From: CAZECE01 sp964510525
Lineage (GTDB): Bacteria; Pseudomonadota; Gammaproteobacteria; Pseudomonadales; JANQJO01
Assembly: GCA_964510525.1 (NCBI GenBank)
Contig: CAZECE010000034.1
Location: 1-14,809 of the forward strand
Length of the DNA: 14,809 bases
Reading direction: 5' to 3'
This document shows, piece after piece, positions 1 to 7,579 of the stretch. Within the stretch, counting starts at the first letter, position 1. The number at the start of each line of letters is the position of its first letter. A program made the position numbers and the translations under genes. A model generated the notes under the pieces. That model worked only from the letters and a program-made list of their open reading frames with translations. It made no database searches and was not told where the DNA came from.

Positions 1-789
1 AGAAACCCAGACCAAAGCAAGCTTAGCAAAAGAAAAAACCCGACCAGTATTTTGTATTATCAAAAAATGGGCTATCTGCCAGAGGCTTTGCTTAATTATT
101 TGGGGCGCATGGGTTGGTCAATGCCCGATGATTCTGAGAAATTCACTCTAAATCAGATGATCGAAAATTTTGATATCACACGTGTTTCATTAGGTGGGCC
201 GATCTTTGATATTGAAAAACTGAATTGGCTTAATGGCAGCTGGATACGCGAAGATTTAAATTTACCTCAGTTTATTAAGCGAATTAAAGATTGGTCTTTT
301 AATGATGCGTACCTCGCGCTTGTCGCTAAAGAAATGAAAGACCGCATCGAGCTGCTATCGGATATGGGCGATAAGGCTGCGTTTTTCTTTAATGGATTAC
401 CCTTGCTGCCGGATGATTTTACCGATCAAATTCCCTTAGAAGCGGATACCATTCGAAAAACCCTGCAATTTGCCTTGTGGCGCTTAGAGGGGATGCGGGA
501 ATGGCAGGTTGAGGCAATAAGCTTTGAGATGAAGCTGTTAGCAGAGCATTTTGATGTAAAAATGAAACAATTTATGATGCCGTTGTTCATAGCCATTTCG
601 GGAAAAAAAGTGGCCACTCCAATTATTGCTGCCATGGTTATTCTTGGTCAGGATTTAAGCTGCGCTCGGATTCGATATGCGATAAATCATTTAGGCGGTG
701 TTTCAAAAAAAGAGACCAAAAAATGGCAAAAAGAGTTTTGCAGTGTTTCAATACCCGAAACTGCTGCGATACCTGAAACCGCTACTTGA
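1..789 (+). CDS. gltX: Glutamyl-tRNA synthetase, C-terminal part (5' truncated by window edge)
   Basis: This is the C-terminal part of a class I glutamyl-tRNA synthetase, the cytosolic enzyme that charges tRNA-Glu with glutamate using ATP. The frame is open from base 1. Codons 7-11 read KLSKR, the KMSKS-type ATP-binding loop of this family, followed at once by the expected YYQKMGYLPEALLNYLGRMGW stretch. After it come the stem-contact region and the all-helical anticodon-binding domain. About 262 codons are present against about 470-490 in the full enzyme, so the Rossmann catalytic half lies upstream. The protein ends in a short degenerate tandem repeat (IPETAAIPETAT). Its TGA stop lies inside the -35 box of the following tRNA promoter. 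Identification is firm from the motif and colinear family sequence. Confidence 0.96.
   Translation, partial: RNPDQSKLSKRKNPTSILYYQKMGYLPEALLNYLGRMGWSMPDDSEKFTLNQMIENFDITRVSLGGPIFDIEKLNWLNGSWIREDLNLPQFIKRIKDWSFNDAYLALVAKEMKDRIELLSDMGDKAAFFFNGLPLLPDDFTDQIPLEADTIRKTLQFALWRLEGMREWQVEAISFEMKLLAEHFDVKMKQFMMPLFIAISGKKVATPIIAAMVILGQDLSCARIRYAINHLGGVSKKETKKWQKEFCSVSIPETAAIPETAT
751..786 (+). repeat. Degenerate 18-bp tandem duplication at the gltX 3' end
   Basis: Two adjacent 18-bp units, 751-768 and 769-786, match at 14 of 18 positions and encode IPETAA and IPETAT. They form the extreme C-terminal tail of the synthetase, beyond its conserved fold. The unit looks like a slippage or duplication product with later drift. 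No function is implied. Confidence 0.7.
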
Positions 790-819
790 CAGTACTAAGC
801 GCTCGCTCTAGACTGCGCC
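786..819 (+). promoter_or_regulatory. Sigma70-type promoter of the tRNA-Ala gene, overlapping the gltX stop
   Basis: A perfect -35 hexamer TTGACA (786-791) is followed by a 17-bp spacer and a -10 hexamer TAGACT (809-814). The next bases are GCGCC (815-819), a GC-rich discriminator of the type seen at stable-RNA promoters under stringent (ppGpp) control. The start point should be near 820-822, about ten bases before the mature tRNA. The gltX stop codon TGA (787-789) is inside the -35 box. Spacing and position make this a strong prediction, but it is untested. Confidence 0.8.
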
Positions 820-831
820 TTCATTTCGGAT

Positions 832-907
832 GGGGCTATAGCTCAGCTGGGAGAGCGCAACACTGGCAGTGTTGAGGTCAGCGGTTCGATCCCGCTTAGC
901 TCCACCA
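832..907 (+). tRNA. tRNA-Ala (anticodon GGC), CCA encoded
   Basis: A complete 76-base cloverleaf can be drawn. The acceptor stem is GGGGCTA with TAGCTCC and includes the G3:U70 wobble pair that is the main alanine identity element. The D-arm is GCTC/GAGC. The anticodon stem CAACA/TGTTG closes the loop CTGGCAG, giving anticodon GGC (865-867), which reads GCC and GCU. The T-arm is AGCGG, loop TTCGATC, CCGCT. The discriminator is A and the CCA end is genome-encoded (905-907). The tRNA sits directly after gltX with its own promoter. No hairpin terminator is seen in the 18 bases before the convergent gene end. Confidence 0.98.
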
Positions 908-925
908 ATCCGTCTATCTAATGCG

Positions 926-3900
926 TTATTGCTTACGTTTCAGTTCTTTCAAATTGTCTTGAATGATGATTGTGTTTGGGTGTTCGTGCCCCAGCAGCTT
1001 CGTGCAAATGCTCAATGATTTCTCATAAAGTCGTTGGGCTTTGTCTGAGATACCTTGTCGTAAATAAACACCCGCTAAGTTGTTGAGGTTAGTCGCTGTG
1101 TTTAAATGTTCAATCCCATAACTCGCCTCGTAAATCCCCAAGGCGCGCATAAACAATTGCGCAGCCCCCTCAAAATTTTCAATTTTTAGCTGTAAATTGG
1201 CAAGATTGTTTAAACTGTCCGCTGTATCTGGGTGTTGCTTGCCCACTGTGGCTTCTCGAATTTCAAGGGCTTTATTATACAGCGATTCGGCTTTTTCAGT
1301 TTGTCCTTGGTGAAGGAATGCGCCGGCTAAGTTATTTAAGCTGTCGGCAATTTCCGGGTGGTTTTCTGGAAAAATACTTTCTCTCATTTGCAGGGCTGTC
1401 TGAAAATAGTTTTGCGCTTTTTTATAGTCGCCTTGTTTGAAATAAAGTACGCCAAGATTATTCGTACTCAGGGCAGTACAGGGATTTTTTCGCCCTAACT
1501 TTTTCTCACGAATGTCTAAAGCCCGAACAAACAAAGGCTCTGCGGTTTCGTAATGCCCTTTTATTAAATGCAAATCGGCTAAATTATTCAAAGCATGTGC
1601 GATTTCAGGGTGCTCAGATCCATAAAATTCTTCATTATTTCTAAGCGCTCGTTGTAATAACGGCTCCGCTTTATCATAGGCACCTTGCCTTAAGTGCAAG
1701 GAAGCCAGGTTATTGAAACTGTTGGCGTTGTCTGGATGGGCTTCACCTAGTGTTTCCTTTCTAATGTTCAGTGCTTTCTCATAAAGCTTTTCGGCTTTTT
1801 CATAAATGCCTTTTTTAAGATACAAAGAGGCTAAACTATTGAGTGAGCTGGCTGTTTTTTGCTGTTCGTTATCGATGGCCGAATCGTTTATTTTAATTGC
1901 ACGTTCATATAACGGTTCGGCTTTTTCATACAAGCCCTCTTGCAGATACAAGCTGGCTAAGCGATTTAAACTGGTTGCTGTTTCGGGGTGTTCTAACCCT
2001 AAAGTCGATTCCCTTAACGATAAAACCTCAGCAAAATACCTTTCGGCATCCTTAAAGTCGCCATGACTTAAGTACAGGTCCGCAAGGTTATTGAGGCTGT
2101 TGATCGTGTCATGATGGTTTAATCCAAAATGACTCTTCCGTGTATCCAAGGCTTTTTTATACAAGACTAATGCTTCTTCGTATTTGCCGATGGCACGATA
2201 CAAACTGGCCAAATTATTTTGGCAATGTGCCGTTTCAGGATGATCGTCACCACAGAGTGATTTTTTTATATCGAGTCCTTCGCGCAATAGAGACTCCGCT
2301 TTTTTGTAATTTCGCTGTTTAAAGTAAAGACTGCCTAGGTGATTGAAACTGTTGGCCGTTACAATATTGTTGTTGCCCAAACTCTCTTCGCGAATTTTCA
2401 GCGCCTGTTCAAACAAAGGCAGGGCTTCATCGTATTTTTCTTGTTTTAAATACAAACTGGCGAGGCTGTCTAAACAGGTGGCAGTGCTGGGGTCGTTTGG
2501 AGTTAACGTGTTTTTTTTCACACTGAGTGCGGCTTCTAATAAAGGTGCAGCAGCATCATAATCCTTCATTCGCATATATAATCCCGCCAGGTTATTTAAG
2601 CTTGTGGCGGTATTGGCGTGTGTTGGCCCTAAGATTTCTTGATGATTTTTAATCGTCTTTTTATAATATTTTTCGGCTTTTGAAAAATGTCCATGATGGT
2701 GGCATAAGAAACCAAGCCAACTATACAGACGACCAATGGGTTCATTTTCTGCATCGGAAGCCTGAATCAAATACGCCTCGATGTGTGAAATCAACAGTAA
2801 GTCATCGTCATTATGCTTGTTAACAGACGGATGACTCATTGTATTAGTAATATTTCGCACAATATCTTCATCAGAGATCTGATGATTTTCTTCAATTGTT
2901 TTATCGGCTAACAAGAGACGAATAGCTTCAGAGGTTAAATCATGCAATTCAACCCACCGCTTTTTTCGGTATTCAATTTCATGAAAAAAACCGAATGACT
3001 GTAATTTTTTGAAATATTGCTCATCCAGTCCAAACCATGACAACAGATTCTTTGATTGAATTGGCGCTGTACTCACAAAACTGAAGTACAGCGAGGTATT
3101 CATCAGCTCTTTTGGAAAGTGTGTCGAATGTATTAGGAGGCTGATCGGGTTTTGGTTTTCATCTTTATGATCTATCAAATCATTACTGTTAAGCGATTCT
3201 AAAAATACTGACAGTGACAGTTCCATGGATTGTAAAAATTGGCTGCAAACCGTTATGCCTAATGTTTGATACCGTAAGAGAGCGTTAAGCTGATCGACTG
3301 AGGCATCATCTTGTTCCAATTGATAATGCTCGTAAAATAAAGTTTTGCTTTGCTCAGGCGAAAGGGCCTCGATCATGATTTTCGGGAAATCTGGAATGTC
3401 AGTATTTGCACTCGCCACCAAGGTTATTCGGCCTGGTGCGATGGGCAGTTGCAGTATTTCAATCAGCTCATCTTCATCGGTCGCATGCACATCATCCAAT
3501 ACTAATAAGCAGTTTTCTAATTTAGATAAGGCAAAAACCACCTCTCGTAACTGCCGTTTCTCAGGTATTATATTGAGGCCGGACGTCTGTAGAACGCCGG
3601 ATTCATAAAATCCTTCCAATATGCCTCGAGTGCATGATATCCAAATAAAATGTTGATATGTTTGTTGGGTATAACAACCTAGGAACCAATCCCGTAACAA
3701 AAATGTCTTTCCATAACCCGCAGGTCCGGTCAAGGCGAGTAACGGCTGTTTTTTAAGTGATAACTCAATATCTGCTTTCTGATTTTCTCGAATGCATAAT
3801 AGCTTGTTGGTTGGGGTAGGGGGCAAACTGATAATGCGACTAATGCTATTAGTCATTGCTGTTTCAGAAACAACGTCTTGCTCCGAAAATTGCTGCTCAG

Positions 3901-4258
3901 AAACTTCTTGCTCTGACACTGTTTCTATCGTTATTACTTGATCTGTCGGCAATGAACGTTCATGGGTGAGGGGTGCATTAGATAGAGTGTTTATATTTTT
4001 AGAGAGTGAAAGCCAAAAAGGTTCCGACTCAAAAAAAACCATCATTTCATCAATTGAATTTCTTGGCGCATCCGGCAGTTGCAGCATCCCTTGGTATAAA
4101 TTGTCTATGGCTTCGGGAGAAAAATCCCATGATGAAAATTTATTTTTAATATGTTTTTTCAGTTGTTCACGAGTACAGAGCACACCAAACCCTTGTAAGG
4201 CCGTGAACACGAGGCTGGCAAGATCTTGCGTGGGAATTGAATTGTCAGATACTGTCAT
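926..4258 (-). CDS. NLR-like STAND NTPase: NB-ARC-type core with 14 C-terminal TPRs
   Basis: This large (1110-residue) cytosolic protein has the signal-transduction NTPase layout. Residues 1-95 are a predicted helical region of unknown family. Residues 115-128 hold a small repeat of VSEQ-like units. The NTPase core follows: Walker A GPAGYGKT (178-185), Walker B LLVLDD (251-256), a sensor-like strand at 278-286 (where NB-ARC proteins often carry Arg, here Ala-Asn), a GLPL-like segment (333-338), and a winged-helix region ending in LHDLT (438-442), comparable to the MHD motif. Residues 513-1100 are 14 kinesin-light-chain-type TPRs of exactly 42 residues. Proteins of this class oligomerise when the repeat sensor binds a ligand, and activate the N-terminal module; some bacterial relatives act in phage defence or transcription control. 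The trigger and output here are unknown. It follows the response regulator after 168 bp, and no clear ribosome site is seen before the ATG. Co-regulation with the kinase pair is possible but unproven. Confidence 0.9.
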   Translation of the reverse strand: MTVSDNSIPTQDLASLVFTALQGFGVLCTREQLKKHIKNKFSSWDFSPEAIDNLYQGMLQLPDAPRNSIDEMMVFFESEPFWLSLSKNINTLSNAPLTHERSLPTDQVITIETVSEQEVSEQQFSEQDVVSETAMTNSISRIISLPPTPTNKLLCIRENQKADIELSLKKQPLLALTGPAGYGKTFLLRDWFLGCYTQQTYQHFIWISCTRGILEGFYESGVLQTSGLNIIPEKRQLREVVFALSKLENCLLVLDDVHATDEDELIEILQLPIAPGRITLVASANTDIPDFPKIMIEALSPEQSKTLFYEHYQLEQDDASVDQLNALLRYQTLGITVCSQFLQSMELSLSVFLESLNSNDLIDHKDENQNPISLLIHSTHFPKELMNTSLYFSFVSTAPIQSKNLLSWFGLDEQYFKKLQSFGFFHEIEYRKKRWVELHDLTSEAIRLLLADKTIEENHQISDEDIVRNITNTMSHPSVNKHNDDDLLLISHIEAYLIQASDAENEPIGRLYSWLGFLCHHHGHFSKAEKYYKKTIKNHQEILGPTHANTATSLNNLAGLYMRMKDYDAAAPLLEAALSVKKNTLTPNDPSTATCLDSLASLYLKQEKYDEALPLFEQALKIREESLGNNNIVTANSFNHLGSLYFKQRNYKKAESLLREGLDIKKSLCGDDHPETAHCQNNLASLYRAIGKYEEALVLYKKALDTRKSHFGLNHHDTINSLNNLADLYLSHGDFKDAERYFAEVLSLRESTLGLEHPETATSLNRLASLYLQEGLYEKAEPLYERAIKINDSAIDNEQQKTASSLNSLASLYLKKGIYEKAEKLYEKALNIRKETLGEAHPDNANSFNNLASLHLRQGAYDKAEPLLQRALRNNEEFYGSEHPEIAHALNNLADLHLIKGHYETAEPLFVRALDIREKKLGRKNPCTALSTNNLGVLYFKQGDYKKAQNYFQTALQMRESIFPENHPEIADSLNNLAGAFLHQGQTEKAESLYNKALEIREATVGKQHPDTADSLNNLANLQLKIENFEGAAQLFMRALGIYEASYGIEHLNTATNLNNLAGVYLRQGISDKAQRLYEKSLSICTKLLGHEHPNTIIIQDNLKELKRKQ
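959..2722 (-). repeat. Array of 14 in-frame TPR-coding repeats, 126-bp period
   Basis: The 3' half of the STAND gene is a run of 14 units of exactly 42 codons (residues 513-1100), with the consensus NNLASLYxxQGxYxKAExLY then xxALxIRExxLGxxHPxTAxSL. There are no insertions or deletions between units. The first unit (beginning SWLGFLCHHH) and the last (ending in IIIQ) are the most diverged, as expected for capping repeats. The units differ clearly from each other in DNA sequence, so the array is not a recent expansion. A short helical cap, DNLKELKRKQ, ends the protein. Confidence 0.92.
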
Positions 4259-4276
4259 TTTAAAATCGATGTACGG

Positions 4277-4289
4277 ACTGGTTCCCAGT
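4277..4289. promoter_or_regulatory. Small inverted repeat upstream of the STAND gene
   Basis: ACTGG, three bases, CCAGT forms a perfect 5-bp inverted repeat 18 bp before the STAND start codon, in a 168-bp AT-rich gap (4259-4426) that otherwise shows only a 12-bp palindrome CTTATTAATAAG (4383-4394). Either could be an operator or a chance motif. TATA-like boxes on the minus strand near 4300-4330 could serve as a promoter, but no good -35/-10 pair stands out. Confidence 0.3.
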
Positions 4290-4426
4290 ACAACCTGATT
4301 GCTATATATGCTCTTATTTTAAGTATAATCAGTATTTTGCAAATGATTGCCAAAATTAAAGCCAAATTCGACGGGGTGTTTTCTTATTAATAAGCTATTG
4401 ATATTTAAAGGTTCTTTTAACTATTT

Positions 4427-5587
4427 TTAGATGTTTTGCTGGAGGAATTCGGTCAGTTCTTTGATTACTTCTTCGAATGACAAATCCAGCTCTACACCAG
4501 ATTTGTATATTTCGAGCAGGCGCGACATGGCACTTTCCACCATATTGGAAAAAATCTTTTCTTGCTCTTCATGCAGGTCTAGGGTGGCAAATTCGAAATT
4601 CATTTCAACAATCAGCTCATCAATAATTTTTAAGATACTACTTTCATGCTCTTTAAATTTATTTTTGAGGCTGTTCAAATTTTCATTCGCATGACCAATT
4701 AAAGTAGAGGCCGCTTGTTTACGGTTCTCAAGTTCATGAATGGAGCTGTCCAAATAAAAGGTTTTCATCTCAATGCTGTTCAGTAACCCCCCGAGAAAAT
4801 CGAGCAGTTTTTTGTGTTCGGTGTCATGATAATTTCGAATTAAAAGGGATACGTTATCGTGGCTTGCAACAAGGCGACCTTTGAAAGGATAAAAGCGACC
4901 GATGCGCTCTGAATATTCAGGCAAATTGTGGCTGAACTTTGCCAATAGCTGTTCTTCTAATGGTTTAGAAGTATGATCATCGGAATAGTAGAGCTGGGTG
5001 TTTTTCGTGTGAATCATTAAGCTTGCTTTTAGGCCAAGTGAATTGAGTATTTCAAACACTCGATCCGCTACGGCATCGAACTCAGTCAGCTGAGTGCTGT
5101 CCTCGATGAATTGTAAGATCAATCCGAGGCGTTCGGTATCGTTCATGGCTTCGAAAGCCGTCGCCTTGGTGATCTTTACTTTTTCATTTAATTTGATGAT
5201 ATTTTTTCTGTCGGCGAGATTTTTTTTGATTTTCGTCATTAATAGTTCAGGCCGATAAGGGCGAGTGAAGTAGTCAGCACCACCGACTTCATAGCCTTTC
5301 ATCATGTCTTCAATTGTATCCATGGCCGAGACAAAAATGACCGGCGTTTGTTTTAATTTTTTGTTGGACGTTATGCTTTTGCAAAATTCAAACCCATTCA
5401 TGACTGGCATGTTGACATCGGTGATGATCAAGTCTGGGGTGTCTAGCTCGCTGGCTTTTAGGCAAGCTTCGGCTTCGGTGAATAACTTGGTTTCATAGCC
5501 CTTTCCATCCAGTGTCGCGTCTATGATATCCAAGTTATCTGGATCGTCATCAAGAATGTAAATTGTTTCAGTAGCTGCCATGATCAT
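4427..5587 (-). CDS. Response regulator: receiver domain, GAF-like middle, coiled-coil C-terminus
   Basis: The first ~125 residues are a CheY-like receiver: acidic pocket DDD (13-15), phospho-acceptor Asp57 in IITDVNMP, and the switch Ser87 in FVSA. The usually invariant Lys of the KP motif is Arg109 (DYFTRPY). Residues 150-275 resemble a GAF-like sensor fold, but no family is certain. Residues 275-386 are helical, probably coiled coil. No DNA-binding, GGDEF, EAL or phosphatase output is visible, so the protein probably signals by protein contact. It starts 65 bp after the stop of the LOV kinase and is presumably its partner. The first ATG is at 5587, but an ATG at 5581 (residue 3) has an AGG seven bases upstream and may be the true start. 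The receiver call is firm; the role is inferred. Confidence 0.9.
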   Translation of the reverse strand: MIMAATETIYILDDDPDNLDIIDATLDGKGYETKLFTEAEACLKASELDTPDLIITDVNMPVMNGFEFCKSITSNKKLKQTPVIFVSAMDTIEDMMKGYEVGGADYFTRPYRPELLMTKIKKNLADRKNIIKLNEKVKITKATAFEAMNDTERLGLILQFIEDSTQLTEFDAVADRVFEILNSLGLKASLMIHTKNTQLYYSDDHTSKPLEEQLLAKFSHNLPEYSERIGRFYPFKGRLVASHDNVSLLIRNYHDTEHKKLLDFLGGLLNSIEMKTFYLDSSIHELENRKQAASTLIGHANENLNSLKNKFKEHESSILKIIDELIVEMNFEFATLDLHEEQEKIFSNMVESAMSRLLEIYKSGVELDLSFEEVIKELTEFLQQNI

Positions 5588-5652
5588 GCCTGGGTAATGC
5601 TTGTAGGTTATATCTATTTGTAACTGCCTAAGAAAGATGGCTTTATACCTAC

Positions 5653-7512
5653 TTATGATAGTTTATTTTTTGCTCTAGGTAGCGAAAAAGTAAATTTACA
5701 GCCCCCTAATGGTGAATCTTCTACCCATATTTTCCCATTGTGTCTTCTAACGATTTGCTTGCAAATAGACAGCCCCATTCCATGGCCCCCGGGGTTGTTG
5801 TGTAAACGCGTAAGGTATTCAAATACAGACTGTTTTTTTTCATCTGGAATGCCCTTGCCATTATCTTCTATGGAAAAAATACTGTATTCACCGTCTGTTT
5901 TACCACTGATTTTAATGGTTGGGTTTTGAAGGGTACGATACTCGATGGCATTACTGATAAGGTTTTGAAATAACCGAGAAATTTGCATCGCATTCGCAAA
6001 GATAGAGGGTAAATTTCCGACTTGCAGGTCAACATTGGCGTGTGAAATCAAACTTTCCAAATTATCTAACGCTTGCTTAACACAGGTTTCCGCGCTGATT
6101 ACGCAGAGGTCTTGTAACAGGGTGTTTGATTTTGATTCATGCAGTAAATCTGTAATCAAATCCTTCATTTGGGCACTGGCCTTAATTGCTTTCGCGATAT
6201 AAGTAGGAGAGACAGGCTTTTTATGTTGAATGTCGTCTTCAATCAGATACAACAAGTTGGTCACTTTATTGATCGGGGCTTGCAAATCATGAGAAGCGAT
6301 ATGGGCAAACCGTTGCAGCTGAAAATTGGATTCTTGTAATTTATCAATTAACAACAGTTGTTCGATTTCAATGGCTTTGGTTTTATTAAAGCCAGACCAA
6401 GCACAGAGGTAATAAACACGATTATCTTTCGGGTCTTGTTCGGCTACAGCCTGAAACAACACCCATCGTGAGACATTCATTTTTTGCAATCCAGTTTTGA
6501 GTTCAACAACACCGTCTGTATTCATATGATTGATTAAATCGCTGTGGGTCACAATGTGCATTTCAGCCAAAATGCTGGGATCAAATAACTCTAAGTGCGA
6601 CGTGCCTCTTAGTGATTCTTGAGACAATTGTGTGTGCTCACATAAACGATCATTCATTTGCCATATGATTCCGTTATCATCGACCGTATACAGAGGAATA
6701 GGAGATTGATCAAAAAGCCCTTTATACTGACGGTATAAATAATTGGTTTGATCCATAAGATCTCTGACTTCGGTAACGTTTCTTTGAACGCCTACAAAGT
6801 TGGTTACGGTTTCGTTTGTATCTTTGATGGGGGCTATGGACAATTCATTTAGAAAAGGTTTTCCGGCTTTGGTAAAGTTAATGAGTTCGACGACCGTCGC
6901 TTTTCCTTGTGCAATGGCTTTCTTTAAGATTGTTAAGGAATTCTTGTTATTCGCGTGTTGCTGTTCATTTTTACTCTCTGAATTTTGAAGAAAACGGCAA
7001 TTTTGGCCTAAGATTTCTTCCTTTTGGAATCCGGTCATCCTTAAAAAAGCTTCATTAATATAGACAAGAGGCTCATCTTTTTGCTGATGATCGCTGATCA
7101 CCACAGCTTCATTAATGCTATTGATCGCGTGCAGTATCATCGGTACAACTGGAGTATTTTGAGCTGCAGTTTTTGATTCACACACACCGAGCTCAAAATT
7201 AAATTCGTCTTCGTTATGCTTAAGCGAAATAACAATGCATTCATACGCTGTGTTTGTATTTTCTATATGATGAATAAAATTAACGATGCCACCGTATTTA
7301 AGCGTCACTAAGGCACTTTCTAAGTTTTGATAAAAATCTTTCGTCAGCAATTTTGATAATGGCCCGAAATGTGTGTCGCTATCATTAAGGCTATCGGGTT
7401 TGAGCAGCGGAAAACTCGCATCAATCGTGAGTACCTGTTCATTGGAATCAAAACGAATGGTTTTGAATCCAAGTACCTGGCTGAAAAAATCAAGCTTGGT
7501 GTGAAGTGGCAT
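5653..7512 (-). CDS. LOV-domain sensor histidine kinase (blue-light receptor type), LOV-PAS-HisKA-HATPase
   Basis: This 619-residue soluble kinase shows no membrane segment. Residues 1-120 are of unclear family. Residues 122-251 form a LOV domain: GQNCRFLQ (169-176) with photoactive Cys172, flavin-contacting Asn212 and Asn222, and Gln243 in FVGVQ. Between NCRFLQ and the next helix the loop is about eight residues longer than usual. A second PAS spans about 263-380. The kinase module follows: HisKA with FAHIASHDL, phospho-acceptor His408; N-box Asn521; G1 box DNGKGI (550-555); G2 box GGHGMGL (575-581). No receiver is fused, which fits the separate response regulator 65 bp downstream. In known LOV kinases, light forms a flavin-cysteine adduct and changes autophosphorylation. 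All residues for this chemistry are present, but light response is inferred. No clear ribosome site precedes the ATG. Confidence 0.94.
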   Translation of the reverse strand: MPLHTKLDFFSQVLGFKTIRFDSNEQVLTIDASFPLLKPDSLNDSDTHFGPLSKLLTKDFYQNLESALVTLKYGGIVNFIHHIENTNTAYECIVISLKHNEDEFNFELGVCESKTAAQNTPVVPMILHAINSINEAVVISDHQQKDEPLVYINEAFLRMTGFQKEEILGQNCRFLQNSESKNEQQHANNKNSLTILKKAIAQGKATVVELINFTKAGKPFLNELSIAPIKDTNETVTNFVGVQRNVTEVRDLMDQTNYLYRQYKGLFDQSPIPLYTVDDNGIIWQMNDRLCEHTQLSQESLRGTSHLELFDPSILAEMHIVTHSDLINHMNTDGVVELKTGLQKMNVSRWVLFQAVAEQDPKDNRVYYLCAWSGFNKTKAIEIEQLLLIDKLQESNFQLQRFAHIASHDLQAPINKVTNLLYLIEDDIQHKKPVSPTYIAKAIKASAQMKDLITDLLHESKSNTLLQDLCVISAETCVKQALDNLESLISHANVDLQVGNLPSIFANAMQISRLFQNLISNAIEYRTLQNPTIKISGKTDGEYSIFSIEDNGKGIPDEKKQSVFEYLTRLHNNPGGHGMGLSICKQIVRRHNGKIWVEDSPLGGCKFTFSLPRAKNKLS

Positions 7513-7579
7513 ATCGGTATCAGCTGTATATATAGTAGGAATTCTTCGCTTTGTGGTTTATTGAGCTTTAGTATAGACA

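Noticed and set aside
426..635. Minus-strand open frame inside gltX
   Set aside because: It lies entirely within the conserved synthetase sequence on the other strand and has no family features; it is a shadow.
1806..2561. Several plus-strand open frames opposite the TPR region, with similar composition to each other
   Set aside because: They are antisense reflections of the TPR repeats, which explains their mutual resemblance (for example repeated YKLA); no start signals were seen.
959..2722. Possible CRISPR or satellite array suggested by the 126-bp period
   Set aside because: The period equals 42 codons and the repeats are in frame with TPR consensus; there are no short identical repeats with unique spacers.
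4383..4394. Palindrome CTTATTAATAAG as a terminator of the response regulator gene
   Set aside because: A fully self-complementary 12-mer without loop and with only A/T-rich pairs is too weak for a terminator; AT-rich gaps give such motifs by chance.
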